NCBI RefSeq assembly: GCF_000758165.1 | Contig: NZ_JNUP01000064.1 | Coordinates: 62,001 to 126,000, forward strand | Reading direction: 5' to 3' | DNA from: Spirochaeta lutea | Lineage (GTDB): Bacteria > Spirochaetota > Spirochaetia > DSM-27196 > Salinispiraceae | DNA: 64,000 nucleotides | Shown: positions 1-8,000 of the stretch, piece after piece | Layout of the letters: every line of letters begins with the position of its first letter | Position numbering within the stretch: the stretch's first letter is position 1 | Program-made: the position numbers and the translations under genes | Notes under the pieces: generated by a model | The model's database searches: none | What the model saw: only the letters and a program-made list of their open reading frames with translations | Told to the model about the DNA's origin: nothing

Positions 1-1519
1 GTTCCAGACTCTGGTTCAGGCTGGTGAGGTCATCCGGGGTTGCCCTCTTTCCTTGGAGGCTGATAAGTTCATCCGCTGCACCCAGGGCTTCGGCCCGCAT
101 TCCAAGATTTTGGTAGGTACGGGCCATGAGGCTGAGTATCTCTGCATCCCCGGGAATTCGGGCGTTAAGACCTTCCAACTGCCCCAAGGCCTGTTCGTAC
201 TCCCGGTGGTCCAGCATGATGGATACGAGGTAGACCGCTGCGGCACGATCCTCCGGAGTCTGCTCCAGGTAGGCAGTGAGGATTTCTTTGGCACGCTGAT
301 ATTCGCCGCCCTCGTTCCAGGCCATGGCTTCAGCATGGGCGGGTGCTATGGGTTTTTCATTGAGCAGGGTTTGATTTTTCGGCTTACGGCTTCCCAGCTT
401 CCGGGCCCGGTCGAAATACTCCTGAGCCTGGGTCCGGTCATTTTCCAGAAGGGAAATAATCCCCATAAGCCTGTCCATTTCGGGGGTTTGGTTTCCATTT
501 CGCTGAAACGAATCAAGGACAGCCTTGGCTTCAGTGATATCTCCGCGCTTCCTCAGGGCTTGGGCGTAATGGTAGGCAATTTCGGGATTTTCCGGATTCC
601 TGTCATAGAGGGTTTGCAGATCCGCTGCCGAGCTTCCTTCACGATCGGAATGTTCGAGGAGGTGCCCGAGATTTACTGCGGCACGTTCATATTCCGGCGC
701 GTTATCCAGGGCGCTCTTGTAGAGTTGAATTGCCTCGTCCTGTCTTCCTTGGCGGGCATAGGTTGTTGCAAGGTTGTTCTTTGCCCGGACATTAGAATCA
801 TCCAAAGATAGAATTTCTTTAAACGCCTGCTCACTCTCATCGTATTTTTCCAGATGTTGCCGGATTATTCCCAGATTATTCAGGGCGTCAATCCAACCAG
901 GCCGGAGGGAAAGGGCACGCTCGAAATCCTTTTCAGCATCATTGTAGGAATCCAGGTGTTGGAGAACCACCCCGCGGTTATAGAGGATCATGGGATGGTT
1001 CGGGTCCTGATCCAACCCCCTGTTGTAGACTTCCAGGGCAGAGTGGTAGTCGCCCTGCTGCTCATACAGGGTTCCCAGGTTGTTATAGGCCATCATGAGG
1101 TCGGGATCCAGGGTGATTGCATGGCTATACGACTCCACCGCGTCGGCAAACCGTTTCTGCTGCTTGTATACATTCCCCAGGTTGTAGGAGATATCCGCCC
1201 TCTCACCATGGTTTTCCCGGGCTTCCATGAGAACCTGCTCGGCCTTTCCGAGTTCCCCGTTGAATCGGTACATCACACCGAGGTTGTTCAATGCTTCAAT
1301 ATTCCCAGGCCTGAGTTCCAGGGCGCGATGAAACTCACCGATGGCTCGCTTGTATTCCTTTCTGGACCCCAGAACCATTCCCATGAGAATGTGCGGGGAG
1401 GCAGCGTAGGAGGCCTTCGCCATTACCTCCTTGGCATATTTTTCAGCGGTTTCCAGGTCCTGGAGGGCGTAGGCACGTGTTGCCCGGGTCATTAAATCTT
1501 CTAAAACTGTTTTTACCAT
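1..1519 (-). CDS. Tetratricopeptide-repeat protein (3' end outside window)
   Basis: An open minus-strand frame runs from ATG at 1519 to the window edge, about 506 codons without its stop. It is built almost wholly of TPR units of about 34 residues, with recurring motifs such as EALNNLGVMYR, MAYNNLGTLYEQQGD and ISYNLGNVYKQQKR in the first half and more divergent units later. No signal peptide or membrane segment is visible at the start, so it may be cytoplasmic. TPR arrays hold protein partners; nothing here names the partner. It begins 5 nt after the stop of the exported LamG/FN3 gene, so the two are probably co-transcribed. The start follows directly in frame, with GAG-like bases upstream. 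Function unknown. Confidence 0.85.
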   Translation of the reverse strand, partial: MVKTVLEDLMTRATRAYALQDLETAEKYAKEVMAKASYAASPHILMGMVLGSRKEYKRAIGEFHRALELRPGNIEALNNLGVMYRFNGELGKAEQVLMEARENHGERADISYNLGNVYKQQKRFADAVESYSHAITLDPDLMMAYNNLGTLYEQQGDYHSALEVYNRGLDQDPNHPMILYNRGVVLQHLDSYNDAEKDFERALSLRPGWIDALNNLGIIRQHLEKYDESEQAFKEILSLDDSNVRAKNNLATTYARQGRQDEAIQLYKSALDNAPEYERAAVNLGHLLEHSDREGSSAADLQTLYDRNPENPEIAYHYAQALRKRGDITEAKAVLDSFQRNGNQTPEMDRLMGIISLLENDRTQAQEYFDRARKLGSRKPKNQTLLNEKPIAPAHAEAMAWNEGGEYQRAKEILTAYLEQTPEDRAAAVYLVSIMLDHREYEQALGQLEGLNARIPGDAEILSLMARTYQNLGMRAEALGAADELISLQGKRATPDDLTSLNQSLE

Positions 1520-1524
1520 GCACT

Positions 1525-3054
1525 CTATCCTTCAGCCCGAATATGAACTTCACTTGATAATTCCAGGGGAATATGAGCCCCCCGCTGGGGATTGTTGGAA
1601 TAATTATAACTACCTACCCTAAAATAATACACTCTACCGGGCTGGAGGCCCTGGATAAGCGCCTGATTCCCCTGCTCCACCCTGCGGGGGTTCTGGTCGA
1701 AATAGGTATCCGGTCCCGTTCCGAAGAACACCATGTAACCCTCGGGGTTACCCCGTAGTACCGGATTCCATTCTAAGAGCACACCGTCCTCGGTGTTGCT
1801 CACCCGTACTCCCTGGGGTGCCGGGGGAACCGGGTCGGTTCGATATTCGACAGAAAGACTCCGGAGACCGGGTTTATTCTCCCTGACCCCATCGGGGAGC
1901 AGCTCGACCATGGTGTAGAGAAATCTCCCCCGGTAGGCAGGCCGGGGATCTTCGGAGACCTCTTTAAGGCCTCCTTGGACATCTAGCAGCTGCCAGCGCG
2001 GATCGCTAAATCCGGGATCCTCCAGGTAATCACTGAGAAAGAAATAGGTTCTGATCTCTGTAGCGCCAGGGGTTCGGCCTTCCACCTGCGCCCCCTGAAC
2101 CCTGGCGCCGGGATAATACAGATCCAGAGGCCGGTAAATAAGACGGCCTCGTTCAAGATCGCCGGTTCTACTTTGATCCGGCTCCCTCCAGGTTCGGCTT
2201 ATCCGGAACTCATCAACAGCTCCGTTGAGGTACTGGCCGATGCGAACCGCAGGTTCGCTGAGTTCGCCCACATACGGGTTGAAGGGAGTTCCGGTCTGAT
2301 CCCCGGTATCGGTCACATGGACCACCGATTCAGGCACCCCGTTCACCAGATACTCCAACACACTGCGGTCCGGATTGTATCGCAACAGGTGATGACTCCA
2401 GGTTCGGGGAATCAACTCTCTACGCTGCCGAAGCACAACGGGCAATCCGGTGAATCCGTCGGTTTGATCTCCGATTTCACCCCGGACGAAGAAATTCTCC
2501 AGATTCCAGGTCAGGCGTCGATCCTGAAGGCTGACAAGGATTTTCTGAAAAAGCGGCTCGGTCCCAATCCAGCTTGAACCCTGCCAAGCCAGTACCTCCC
2601 CCCCTTCCCGCGGGGCTCCCGAGTAAAACCAAAACTCTATGCTGAAGGCCCCCAAATAGGTCCCTGGCTGAAACATGCTTCCCTGCCGGGGTTCCAAAAC
2701 CATGCCTGCGCTGGAATCCAGGAATACCACAGCCCCGTTCCCCAGGGCATGAAGATCCTTTTGCAGGTACCCTTGAAAAGAAATGAGCTGGTAGGCACCC
2801 TGAACATCCGCCCGTCCGTCATCGAAAGAAAGTAATAAATCGGTGTCTTCATCCATGTGATGCACCGCATCGCGGATCGTAATTTCTTCCTCTCCGGCAG
2901 CGCCGCTGCGCCGCATTATCTCTTCCTGCCGGGCAAATTCACCCTGGTGCATCAAATCTACCACAGCCTCTCCGGCCTGGGCCTGGAGGCTGCTGGCAGC
3001 ACCTCCCAGGAGAGCCATGGTGGTGAGCCACACCAATAATTCCTTCATATTCAT
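1525..3054 (-). CDS. Exported LamG-like / fibronectin type III protein
   Basis: About 509 residues. The N-terminus (MNMKELLVWLTTMALLG, then ASSLQAQA) is a signal peptide with a likely signal peptidase I site. Residues of about 125-300 look like a LamG/concanavalin A-like jelly roll (FSIEFWFYSG early, AVDEFRISRTW at its end), and residues of about 405-505 form a fibronectin type III domain (VPPAPQGVRV, LLEWNP, YYFRVGSYN). Both are binding or adhesive folds, so a cell-surface or periplasmic role is likely; the ligand is unknown. Three in-frame ATGs (3078, 3054, 3048) are possible; I chose 3054 because GGA lies about 6 nt upstream and the 3078 start adds a charged leader before the signal peptide. 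It leads a two-gene unit with the TPR protein and is divergent from uvrC. Confidence 0.75.
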   Translation of the reverse strand: MNMKELLVWLTTMALLGGAASSLQAQAGEAVVDLMHQGEFARQEEIMRRSGAAGEEEITIRDAVHHMDEDTDLLLSFDDGRADVQGAYQLISFQGYLQKDLHALGNGAVVFLDSSAGMVLEPRQGSMFQPGTYLGAFSIEFWFYSGAPREGGEVLAWQGSSWIGTEPLFQKILVSLQDRRLTWNLENFFVRGEIGDQTDGFTGLPVVLRQRRELIPRTWSHHLLRYNPDRSVLEYLVNGVPESVVHVTDTGDQTGTPFNPYVGELSEPAVRIGQYLNGAVDEFRISRTWREPDQSRTGDLERGRLIYRPLDLYYPGARVQGAQVEGRTPGATEIRTYFFLSDYLEDPGFSDPRWQLLDVQGGLKEVSEDPRPAYRGRFLYTMVELLPDGVRENKPGLRSLSVEYRTDPVPPAPQGVRVSNTEDGVLLEWNPVLRGNPEGYMVFFGTGPDTYFDQNPRRVEQGNQALIQGLQPGRVYYFRVGSYNYSNNPQRGAHIPLELSSEVHIRAEG

Positions 3055-3080
3055 TCTGATCCGTGCCCCTGGCTTCATAG

Positions 3081-3109
3081 TTTATTTTCCTTACAACTCG
3101 CTGTATCTT
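3081..3109 (+). promoter_or_regulatory. Candidate uvrC promoter, near-leaderless
   Basis: TTTATT (3081-3086), 17-nt spacer, TATCTT (3104-3109). The predicted start is near 3116, only about 3 nt before the uvrC ATG at 3119, and no Shine-Dalgarno sequence precedes that ATG. The -35 match is weak. Confidence 0.4.
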
Positions 3110-3118
3110 ACTATCGGC

Positions 3119-4942
3119 ATGAAAACTGAAACTCTGCATAGTCAAGCGAAACAGTTTCCCCGGGATCCCGGGGTCTATCTCATGAAAGACCCTAAGGGAA
3201 CCATCATTTATGTGGGAAAAGCAAAGAACCTCAGGAATAGGGTACGGTCTTACTTCACGGGCCACAAGGACCCGAAAACGGCGGTGTTGGTCAGCAAGGT
3301 TCACCATATCGACTTTTTGGTCACCAAGAGTGAGTACGAGGCCCTGATACTGGAAAACAACCTCATCAAGGAATACACCCCCCGGTACAATATCAACCTG
3401 AAGGATGGGAAAACCTATCCGGTGATCCGCATTACTAATGATGCGTACCCCCGGGTCTTCAGAACACGACGGATTATTCGGGACGGGTCTCAGTACTTCG
3501 GGCCATACACCAATATAAAAGCCATTGAACTTTATCTTGAGGTGATCGACCGGTTATATCCCCTCCGAAAATGCCGCGGACCCCTTAAAAAACGCGAATC
3601 ACCTTGCCTGTACTACCATATTGGAAAATGTCCGGGACCCTGTGCCGGTCTCATTTCCAAAGAAGATTATCGGAAGCGGGTCGCAAAGGTTGCCCGGCTT
3701 CTCTCCAAACCGCCGAAGACCCTTATAAAGGAATTTGAGCGGGACATGAAAAAAGCCAGCGCGAACCTTCAGTTTGAGGATGCGGCATACTATCGGGATG
3801 TCATTCAGGCCATGGAGGAGGTCTTTGCAGAGCAGCAGGTGGTGGACTATGACCAGGAAACCCGGGATTACATCGGCTGGTACAACCAGGACCAGTACCA
3901 TAGTTTTGTAGTCCTGCAGATGCGGGAGGGGAAGCTGGCGGGTACCGATATGTTCCGCAGCCAAGGTTACGGCGAAGACTCAGAAAATCTGCTTCAGTTT
4001 ATCACCCAATACTACAGCCAGCATGACCGGCGTCCGGCGGTGGTGTACCTCGGTGAACCGGACGTTCTTCCGGCGATTCAGGAGTTCTTTTCCAGCGAAT
4101 TGGCATCTGCCATTAGGGCGGAAATACCCGAATCTGACCGTGATAGTTCCATCCTGGAGATGGCCAGGGAAAACGCCAGGCAGGATGGGCTCAAGCGGAT
4201 TCATGAACTCGGCAGCCTGCCTGCATTGGAGGAGTTACAGAGGATACTACAGCTTCCCTCCCTCCCCCTGCGTATTGAGGGCTTCGATATTGCTCAGCTC
4301 CATGGCAAACACACCATTGCATCCCTGGTCAGTTTTCATCAGGGGAAACCCGATAAAGCCCAATACCGATATTATAAAATCAAGACCCTGGACGGGGGAA
4401 TAGATGATTTTGAATCCATGCGTGAGGCGGTTGCCAGAAGATACAGCAGGCTTCTCAATGAGGATCGGGACATGCCCGATCTCATCCTTATAGACGGGGG
4501 CAAGGGGCAGTTGAGCGCTGCCAAATCGATTCTCGATAGCCTCGGCCTGGGAGACCTGGCAATCCTCGGATTGGCAAAGCAGGAGGAGGAGATTTTCCTC
4601 CCCGGCAGATCGAAGTCCATCACCCTACCCCCGGGCCACCCGGCGCTCCGTATTCTTCAGAATGTCCGTGATGAGGCCCACCGCTTTGCCACCGGTCTGA
4701 ATCAACGCCTTCGCTCCGGAGACCTCCATCTTGAAACCTTGGAATCTATTCCCGGTATTGGTCCTGCCAGGGCAAAAAAGATACTGCAGCGGTATACGAG
4801 TATGAAGGTTATCCGGGATAAAACCGCCCAGGAAATCTCCCAGGACTGCGGGATTCCCCTGGCCGCAGCAACCGCATTAGAACATCAGCTCGGCCGAATC
4901 TCGAACCCCCTGGAGATCCTTGATACAGATTTCTCGGATTAG
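3119..4942 (+). CDS. uvrC: UvrABC excinuclease subunit C
   Basis: 607 residues, normal for UvrC, the subunit that makes both incisions during nucleotide excision repair. The GIY-YIG nuclease is at residues 16-95 (GVY at 18-20, YVG at 31-33). Cys152, Cys163, Cys171 and Cys175 reproduce the four-cysteine cluster that binds an iron-sulphur cluster in E. coli UvrC. A UVR motif for UvrB contact (FEDAAYYRDVIQAM) follows at about 215-235, then the RNase H-like endonuclease half (GFDIAQLHG, LILIDGGKGQL) and a C-terminal helix-hairpin-helix region (LESIPGIGPARAKKIL). An upstream in-frame ATG at 3017 would add 34 hydrophobic residues not seen in UvrC, so 3119 is preferred. It ends 4 nt from the convergent holA stop; no terminator is evident. 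Confidence 0.95.
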   Translation: MKTETLHSQAKQFPRDPGVYLMKDPKGTIIYVGKAKNLRNRVRSYFTGHKDPKTAVLVSKVHHIDFLVTKSEYEALILENNLIKEYTPRYNINLKDGKTYPVIRITNDAYPRVFRTRRIIRDGSQYFGPYTNIKAIELYLEVIDRLYPLRKCRGPLKKRESPCLYYHIGKCPGPCAGLISKEDYRKRVAKVARLLSKPPKTLIKEFERDMKKASANLQFEDAAYYRDVIQAMEEVFAEQQVVDYDQETRDYIGWYNQDQYHSFVVLQMREGKLAGTDMFRSQGYGEDSENLLQFITQYYSQHDRRPAVVYLGEPDVLPAIQEFFSSELASAIRAEIPESDRDSSILEMARENARQDGLKRIHELGSLPALEELQRILQLPSLPLRIEGFDIAQLHGKHTIASLVSFHQGKPDKAQYRYYKIKTLDGGIDDFESMREAVARRYSRLLNEDRDMPDLILIDGGKGQLSAAKSILDSLGLGDLAILGLAKQEEEIFLPGRSKSITLPPGHPALRILQNVRDEAHRFATGLNQRLRSGDLHLETLESIPGIGPARAKKILQRYTSMKVIRDKTAQEISQDCGIPLAAATALEHQLGRISNPLEILDTDFSD

Positions 4943-4946
4943 CTGG

Positions 4947-6017
4947 TCAAGCGCCGGGTTGAAAAATTCTGTCGCCGGCGGGGATTTTCCGATACAGAAC
5001 CTCCCCGGCCCCTCCCCGTACCACAGCCTGGTAACAGAAGAGAGAAAGCAAATGACAATGCATCGCCGGGCGGTGCTCCCGGAGGGCAAACTCGTATTCT
5101 CCCGCTAACCGGACAATCCGGCCCAGTTCGATGAGAGAAAAATTTCGTAACCCCTGGGCGAATATCGCCTGGCTGCGCTTAAACACAACCCCGTGTTTTT
5201 TGAGACCCTCCTGGCTCGGTACGCCCCGGGGGTAATCGCTCTTTAACCCAAGCAGCACCCGGAACTGCCGAAGCAGCCCCGCCATGATCCCGATCCCCAT
5301 GGAATCCCCGGCCGCAAAAACCTTTTGCAGCCCCTCCAAGGACAGGGAAAAATCCCGCTCCACCACATACTTAAAGATGGTGAAGGGATTTTCCTCCTTG
5401 CTATGGTAGATGTACTGCTCGATATCTTCGGCAACAATTTCACCGATCTGTTGGCCATCTCCGGAGGATATACCATGGAGCAATATCAATTTATCCGCCT
5501 CATGGGCCATCTGTTCGGTATTATTCTGGACAAGATCAAGAAACAGCTCAGCTGCTTCGGTACTGATTGTACTGCCCTTACTCCGAATATAGTTGATCAG
5601 CCAAGATTGGCGCTGGTTTTCAAACATCTCCCAAAATACCTTCTGGGCGGATTTAGGGGTCTTGGCAGCGATACGTTTGAGGCTTGCCGTCTTTTGGGAT
5701 GAGGTTTCATCGCTTTCAAACACAACAAGGGTTTGCTCGGCCGGCTTCTTAAGGTACTCAGCCAGAAGGGAAAGATCACCCGTTCCCTTGATCTGCTCGG
5801 CATTCCGAAACCGGATGAAGACCCCGGCGGAAAAAAGACTACCATTTCTGGCCAGTTCGACCAGCCTGGAGAGGCTGTCCTCAAATCCGTAGAGGGTATA
5901 GGTGTCTATTTCCCCGCCTGCAGCGGATCGATACTGCTCCAGTAACCGGTTTACCGCGGCACCCTTCTCCCCGGATTCAGGACCGAGAAATAGATACACA
6001 GGAAACATGTTATTCAT
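4947..6017 (-). CDS. holA: DNA polymerase III delta subunit
   Basis: 356 residues, matching the HolA family, the clamp-loader subunit that opens the beta sliding clamp. The N-terminus VYLFLGPESGEKGAAV is the family's degenerate nucleotide-binding strand, followed by helical segments typical of domains II and III (AVVERDFSLSLEGLQKVFAAGD and later QFRVLLGLKSDYP are short markers). The ATG at 6017 overlaps the lexA stop by 8 nt; a second ATG three codons later is also possible. It is the last gene of the long minus-strand run, so replication depends on read-through from lexA or an unseen promoter. Confidence 0.88.
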   Translation of the reverse strand: MNNMFPVYLFLGPESGEKGAAVNRLLEQYRSAAGGEIDTYTLYGFEDSLSRLVELARNGSLFSAGVFIRFRNAEQIKGTGDLSLLAEYLKKPAEQTLVVFESDETSSQKTASLKRIAAKTPKSAQKVFWEMFENQRQSWLINYIRSKGSTISTEAAELFLDLVQNNTEQMAHEADKLILLHGISSGDGQQIGEIVAEDIEQYIYHSKEENPFTIFKYVVERDFSLSLEGLQKVFAAGDSMGIGIMAGLLRQFRVLLGLKSDYPRGVPSQEGLKKHGVVFKRSQAIFAQGLRNFSLIELGRIVRLAGEYEFALREHRPAMHCHLLSLFCYQAVVRGGAGEVLYRKIPAGDRIFQPGA

Positions 6018-6609
6018 AGTTTCGAAGAATATGGGAGAGGGTTCCGAGAACCCGGACCTCCCGGGTATAGATGGAGGGATAAGCCGGATTTTCTGCCTGG
6101 AGTCTGACTCGGTTCCGTTCCTTATAAAACCGCTTCAAGGTAACCGCATCGTCTACCATGGCTACCACAATCTGCCCGTTATCCGCCGTTTGCACCTGCC
6201 GGACAATGGCCAGATCACCTTCCATGATCCCGGCATTCACCATGCTGTCACCCCGGACCCGAAGAGCAAAATAATCACCGTGTTTGAGCAGCCCTGCGGG
6301 CACCGGAAGAGCTCCTTCAAAGTTTTCCTGAGACAAAATCGGCAGACCTGCGGCAACGGTTCCCAAGATAGGAACACTCCGGACTATCTCCTCTTTCTCC
6401 TCAGAAACAATCTCAATGGACCTGCTCCGGTTGGAATCCGTATGGATCACTCCCTTCTTTTTCAGGGCCTGGAGATGGTCATAGGCTCCTCGCACCGAGA
6501 TGTCAAAAAAATCAGACACCTCACGAATGGTCGGGGGATATTTATTCTGATCGATAAAGGACTCAATAAAACGCAAGATTTCCTTTTGTCGATTAGTCAG
6601 GTTTTTCAT
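6010..6609 (-). CDS. lexA: LexA repressor
   Basis: 199 residues: SOS repressor and self-cleaving peptidase. An N-terminal winged helix (ILRFIESFIDQNKYPPTIRE, then SVRGAYDHLQAL) precedes the S24 peptidase domain. The scissile bond is Ala87-Gly88 (TVAAGLPIL), the nucleophile Ser122 (RGDSMVNAGI) and the general base Lys159 (AVTLKRF); all are present, so RecA-stimulated autocleavage should work. Its ATG overlaps the stop of the sigma-54 regulator by 4 nt, and holA overlaps its own stop. Being inside a long operon with envelope and nitrogen-type regulators is unusual for lexA. I did not identify a LexA box. Confidence 0.95.
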   Translation of the reverse strand: MKNLTNRQKEILRFIESFIDQNKYPPTIREVSDFFDISVRGAYDHLQALKKKGVIHTDSNRSRSIEIVSEEKEEIVRSVPILGTVAAGLPILSQENFEGALPVPAGLLKHGDYFALRVRGDSMVNAGIMEGDLAIVRQVQTADNGQIVVAMVDDAVTLKRFYKERNRVRLQAENPAYPSIYTREVRVLGTLSHILRNYE

Positions 6610-8000
6610 GGCTTCTCGATTCCGAACTTCTTCATTTTGCCGTGGAGATTACTAGGGTAGATTCCCATCGCAGTGGCAGCCTTGCTGATATTATACTCGT
6701 TCTCTTCCAATTTTTGAAGGATGTATCGCCGCTCAAACTCATCCTTTGCTTCATTCAGCCCCATAACAAAAAATTTATCAAGGCCGCCGAGACCATCTTT
6801 GTTGGCACCGATGTCCCGGCGCTCCTCCGCCAATGCACCATCCACTGCCTCGGCGTGAATGGTATGATTCTCCGAGAAGACGACCAGACGCTGCATGACG
6901 TTTTTAAACTGCCGGACGTTTCCCGGCCAGGGAAACTGTTTCAACCGATCCACCGCTTCATCCCTGAGAACAAACCGCTGCCCGGCTTCGGGATCTTGCC
7001 CCAGGAGCTGGAACTGAAACACGTCCAAGAAATGCTGTCCCAGAAGAGGAATATCCTCCTTCCGCTCCCGCAGGGGTGGTACGGCAACCGGCACCACATG
7101 TAACCGGTAGAACAAATCCTCTCGAAACCGGCCTTCGCTGATCTCCGTCTGCATGTTTTTATTGGTAGCTGCTACCACCCGTACATTAATATCGATGGTC
7201 TCCTCACCCCCGAGACGTTCGATCTTCAATTCCTGTACAGCCCTGAGGATCTTAGCCTGGGCTGACAGAGACAGATCTGCAATCTCGTCTAAAAACAGGG
7301 TTCCCCCGGCGGCAACCTCGAATTTCCCCCGTTTTCGGGAGACAGCCCCGGTAAACGCCCCCTTTTCATGGCCGAAGAGCTCGGATTCAATGAGATTTTC
7401 AGGAATTGCCGCACAGTTTACCGCCACAAAAGGCCCGTTCCTCCGCGGACTTCCCTCATGGACCTTCCGAGCCACCAGTTCTTTCCCAGTTCCGTTCTCT
7501 CCGGTAATGAAAACCGTAGCATTGCTTGGAGCCGCCTGGGCAATAATAGCCCGAATCTCATCCAACTGAGCTGCCTTGCCGAGCATCGCATCCTGGACAT
7601 CCAGGGAATGTTTCAGTTGGCGGTTCTCCCGCTTTAAGGCCTCTACTGTGAGGGCGTTCCGTACCAGGGTTATCACCCGGTCGATGGATAGGGGTTTTTC
7701 CATCATATCAAAGGCACCCAGCTTGATAGCCTTCACCGCCATATCAATATTAGCGTGGCCGGAAATAATGATGACCTCGATCTGCGGATAATCGGCTTTT
7801 ATATGCTCAAGAACCTCGATACCGCCCATCTTGGGAAGCCATACATCCAGAATAACCAGATCCACAACCCGGCTCTTAAGAATCTGAAGCCCTTCAACAC
7901 CATCCTCGGCTGTTACTACCTGATACTCTTCGTCCTCGAGGATATCCTGGAGAACCTCCCTAATACCCGGTTCGTCATCAACAATAAGTATGGTGCTCAT
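6606..8000 (-). CDS. NtrX-like sigma-54-dependent response regulator
   Basis: 464 residues. The receiver domain has acidic residues Asp8/Asp9 and phospho-acceptor Asp52 (LVILDVWLPKMGG). The AAA+ domain carries Walker A GENGTGKE, the sigma-54 contact loop GAFTGA and Walker B GTLFLDEIADL; a Fis-type helix-turn-helix ends the protein (NISKAATAMGIYPSNL). Such proteins remodel RpoN-RNA polymerase after phosphorylation. The start at 8000 gives MSTILIVDDEPG, the normal receiver start, and overlaps the kinase stop by 4 nt; an earlier in-frame ATG at 8081 would lie inside the kinase gene. Kinase upstream and rpoN further up the same run make a coherent regulatory set. Target genes are unknown. Confidence 0.92.
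   Translation of the reverse strand: MSTILIVDDEPGIREVLQDILEDEEYQVVTAEDGVEGLQILKSRVVDLVILDVWLPKMGGIEVLEHIKADYPQIEVIIISGHANIDMAVKAIKLGAFDMMEKPLSIDRVITLVRNALTVEALKRENRQLKHSLDVQDAMLGKAAQLDEIRAIIAQAAPSNATVFITGENGTGKELVARKVHEGSPRRNGPFVAVNCAAIPENLIESELFGHEKGAFTGAVSRKRGKFEVAAGGTLFLDEIADLSLSAQAKILRAVQELKIERLGGEETIDINVRVVAATNKNMQTEISEGRFREDLFYRLHVVPVAVPPLRERKEDIPLLGQHFLDVFQFQLLGQDPEAGQRFVLRDEAVDRLKQFPWPGNVRQFKNVMQRLVVFSENHTIHAEAVDGALAEERRDIGANKDGLGGLDKFFVMGLNEAKDEFERRYILQKLEENEYNISKAATAMGIYPSNLHGKMKKFGIEKP

Noticed and set aside
53-1495. Two long plus-strand open frames at the left edge
   Set aside because: They are shadows of the minus-strand TPR gene, whose 34-residue repeats are unmistakable and whose frame is open to the edge.
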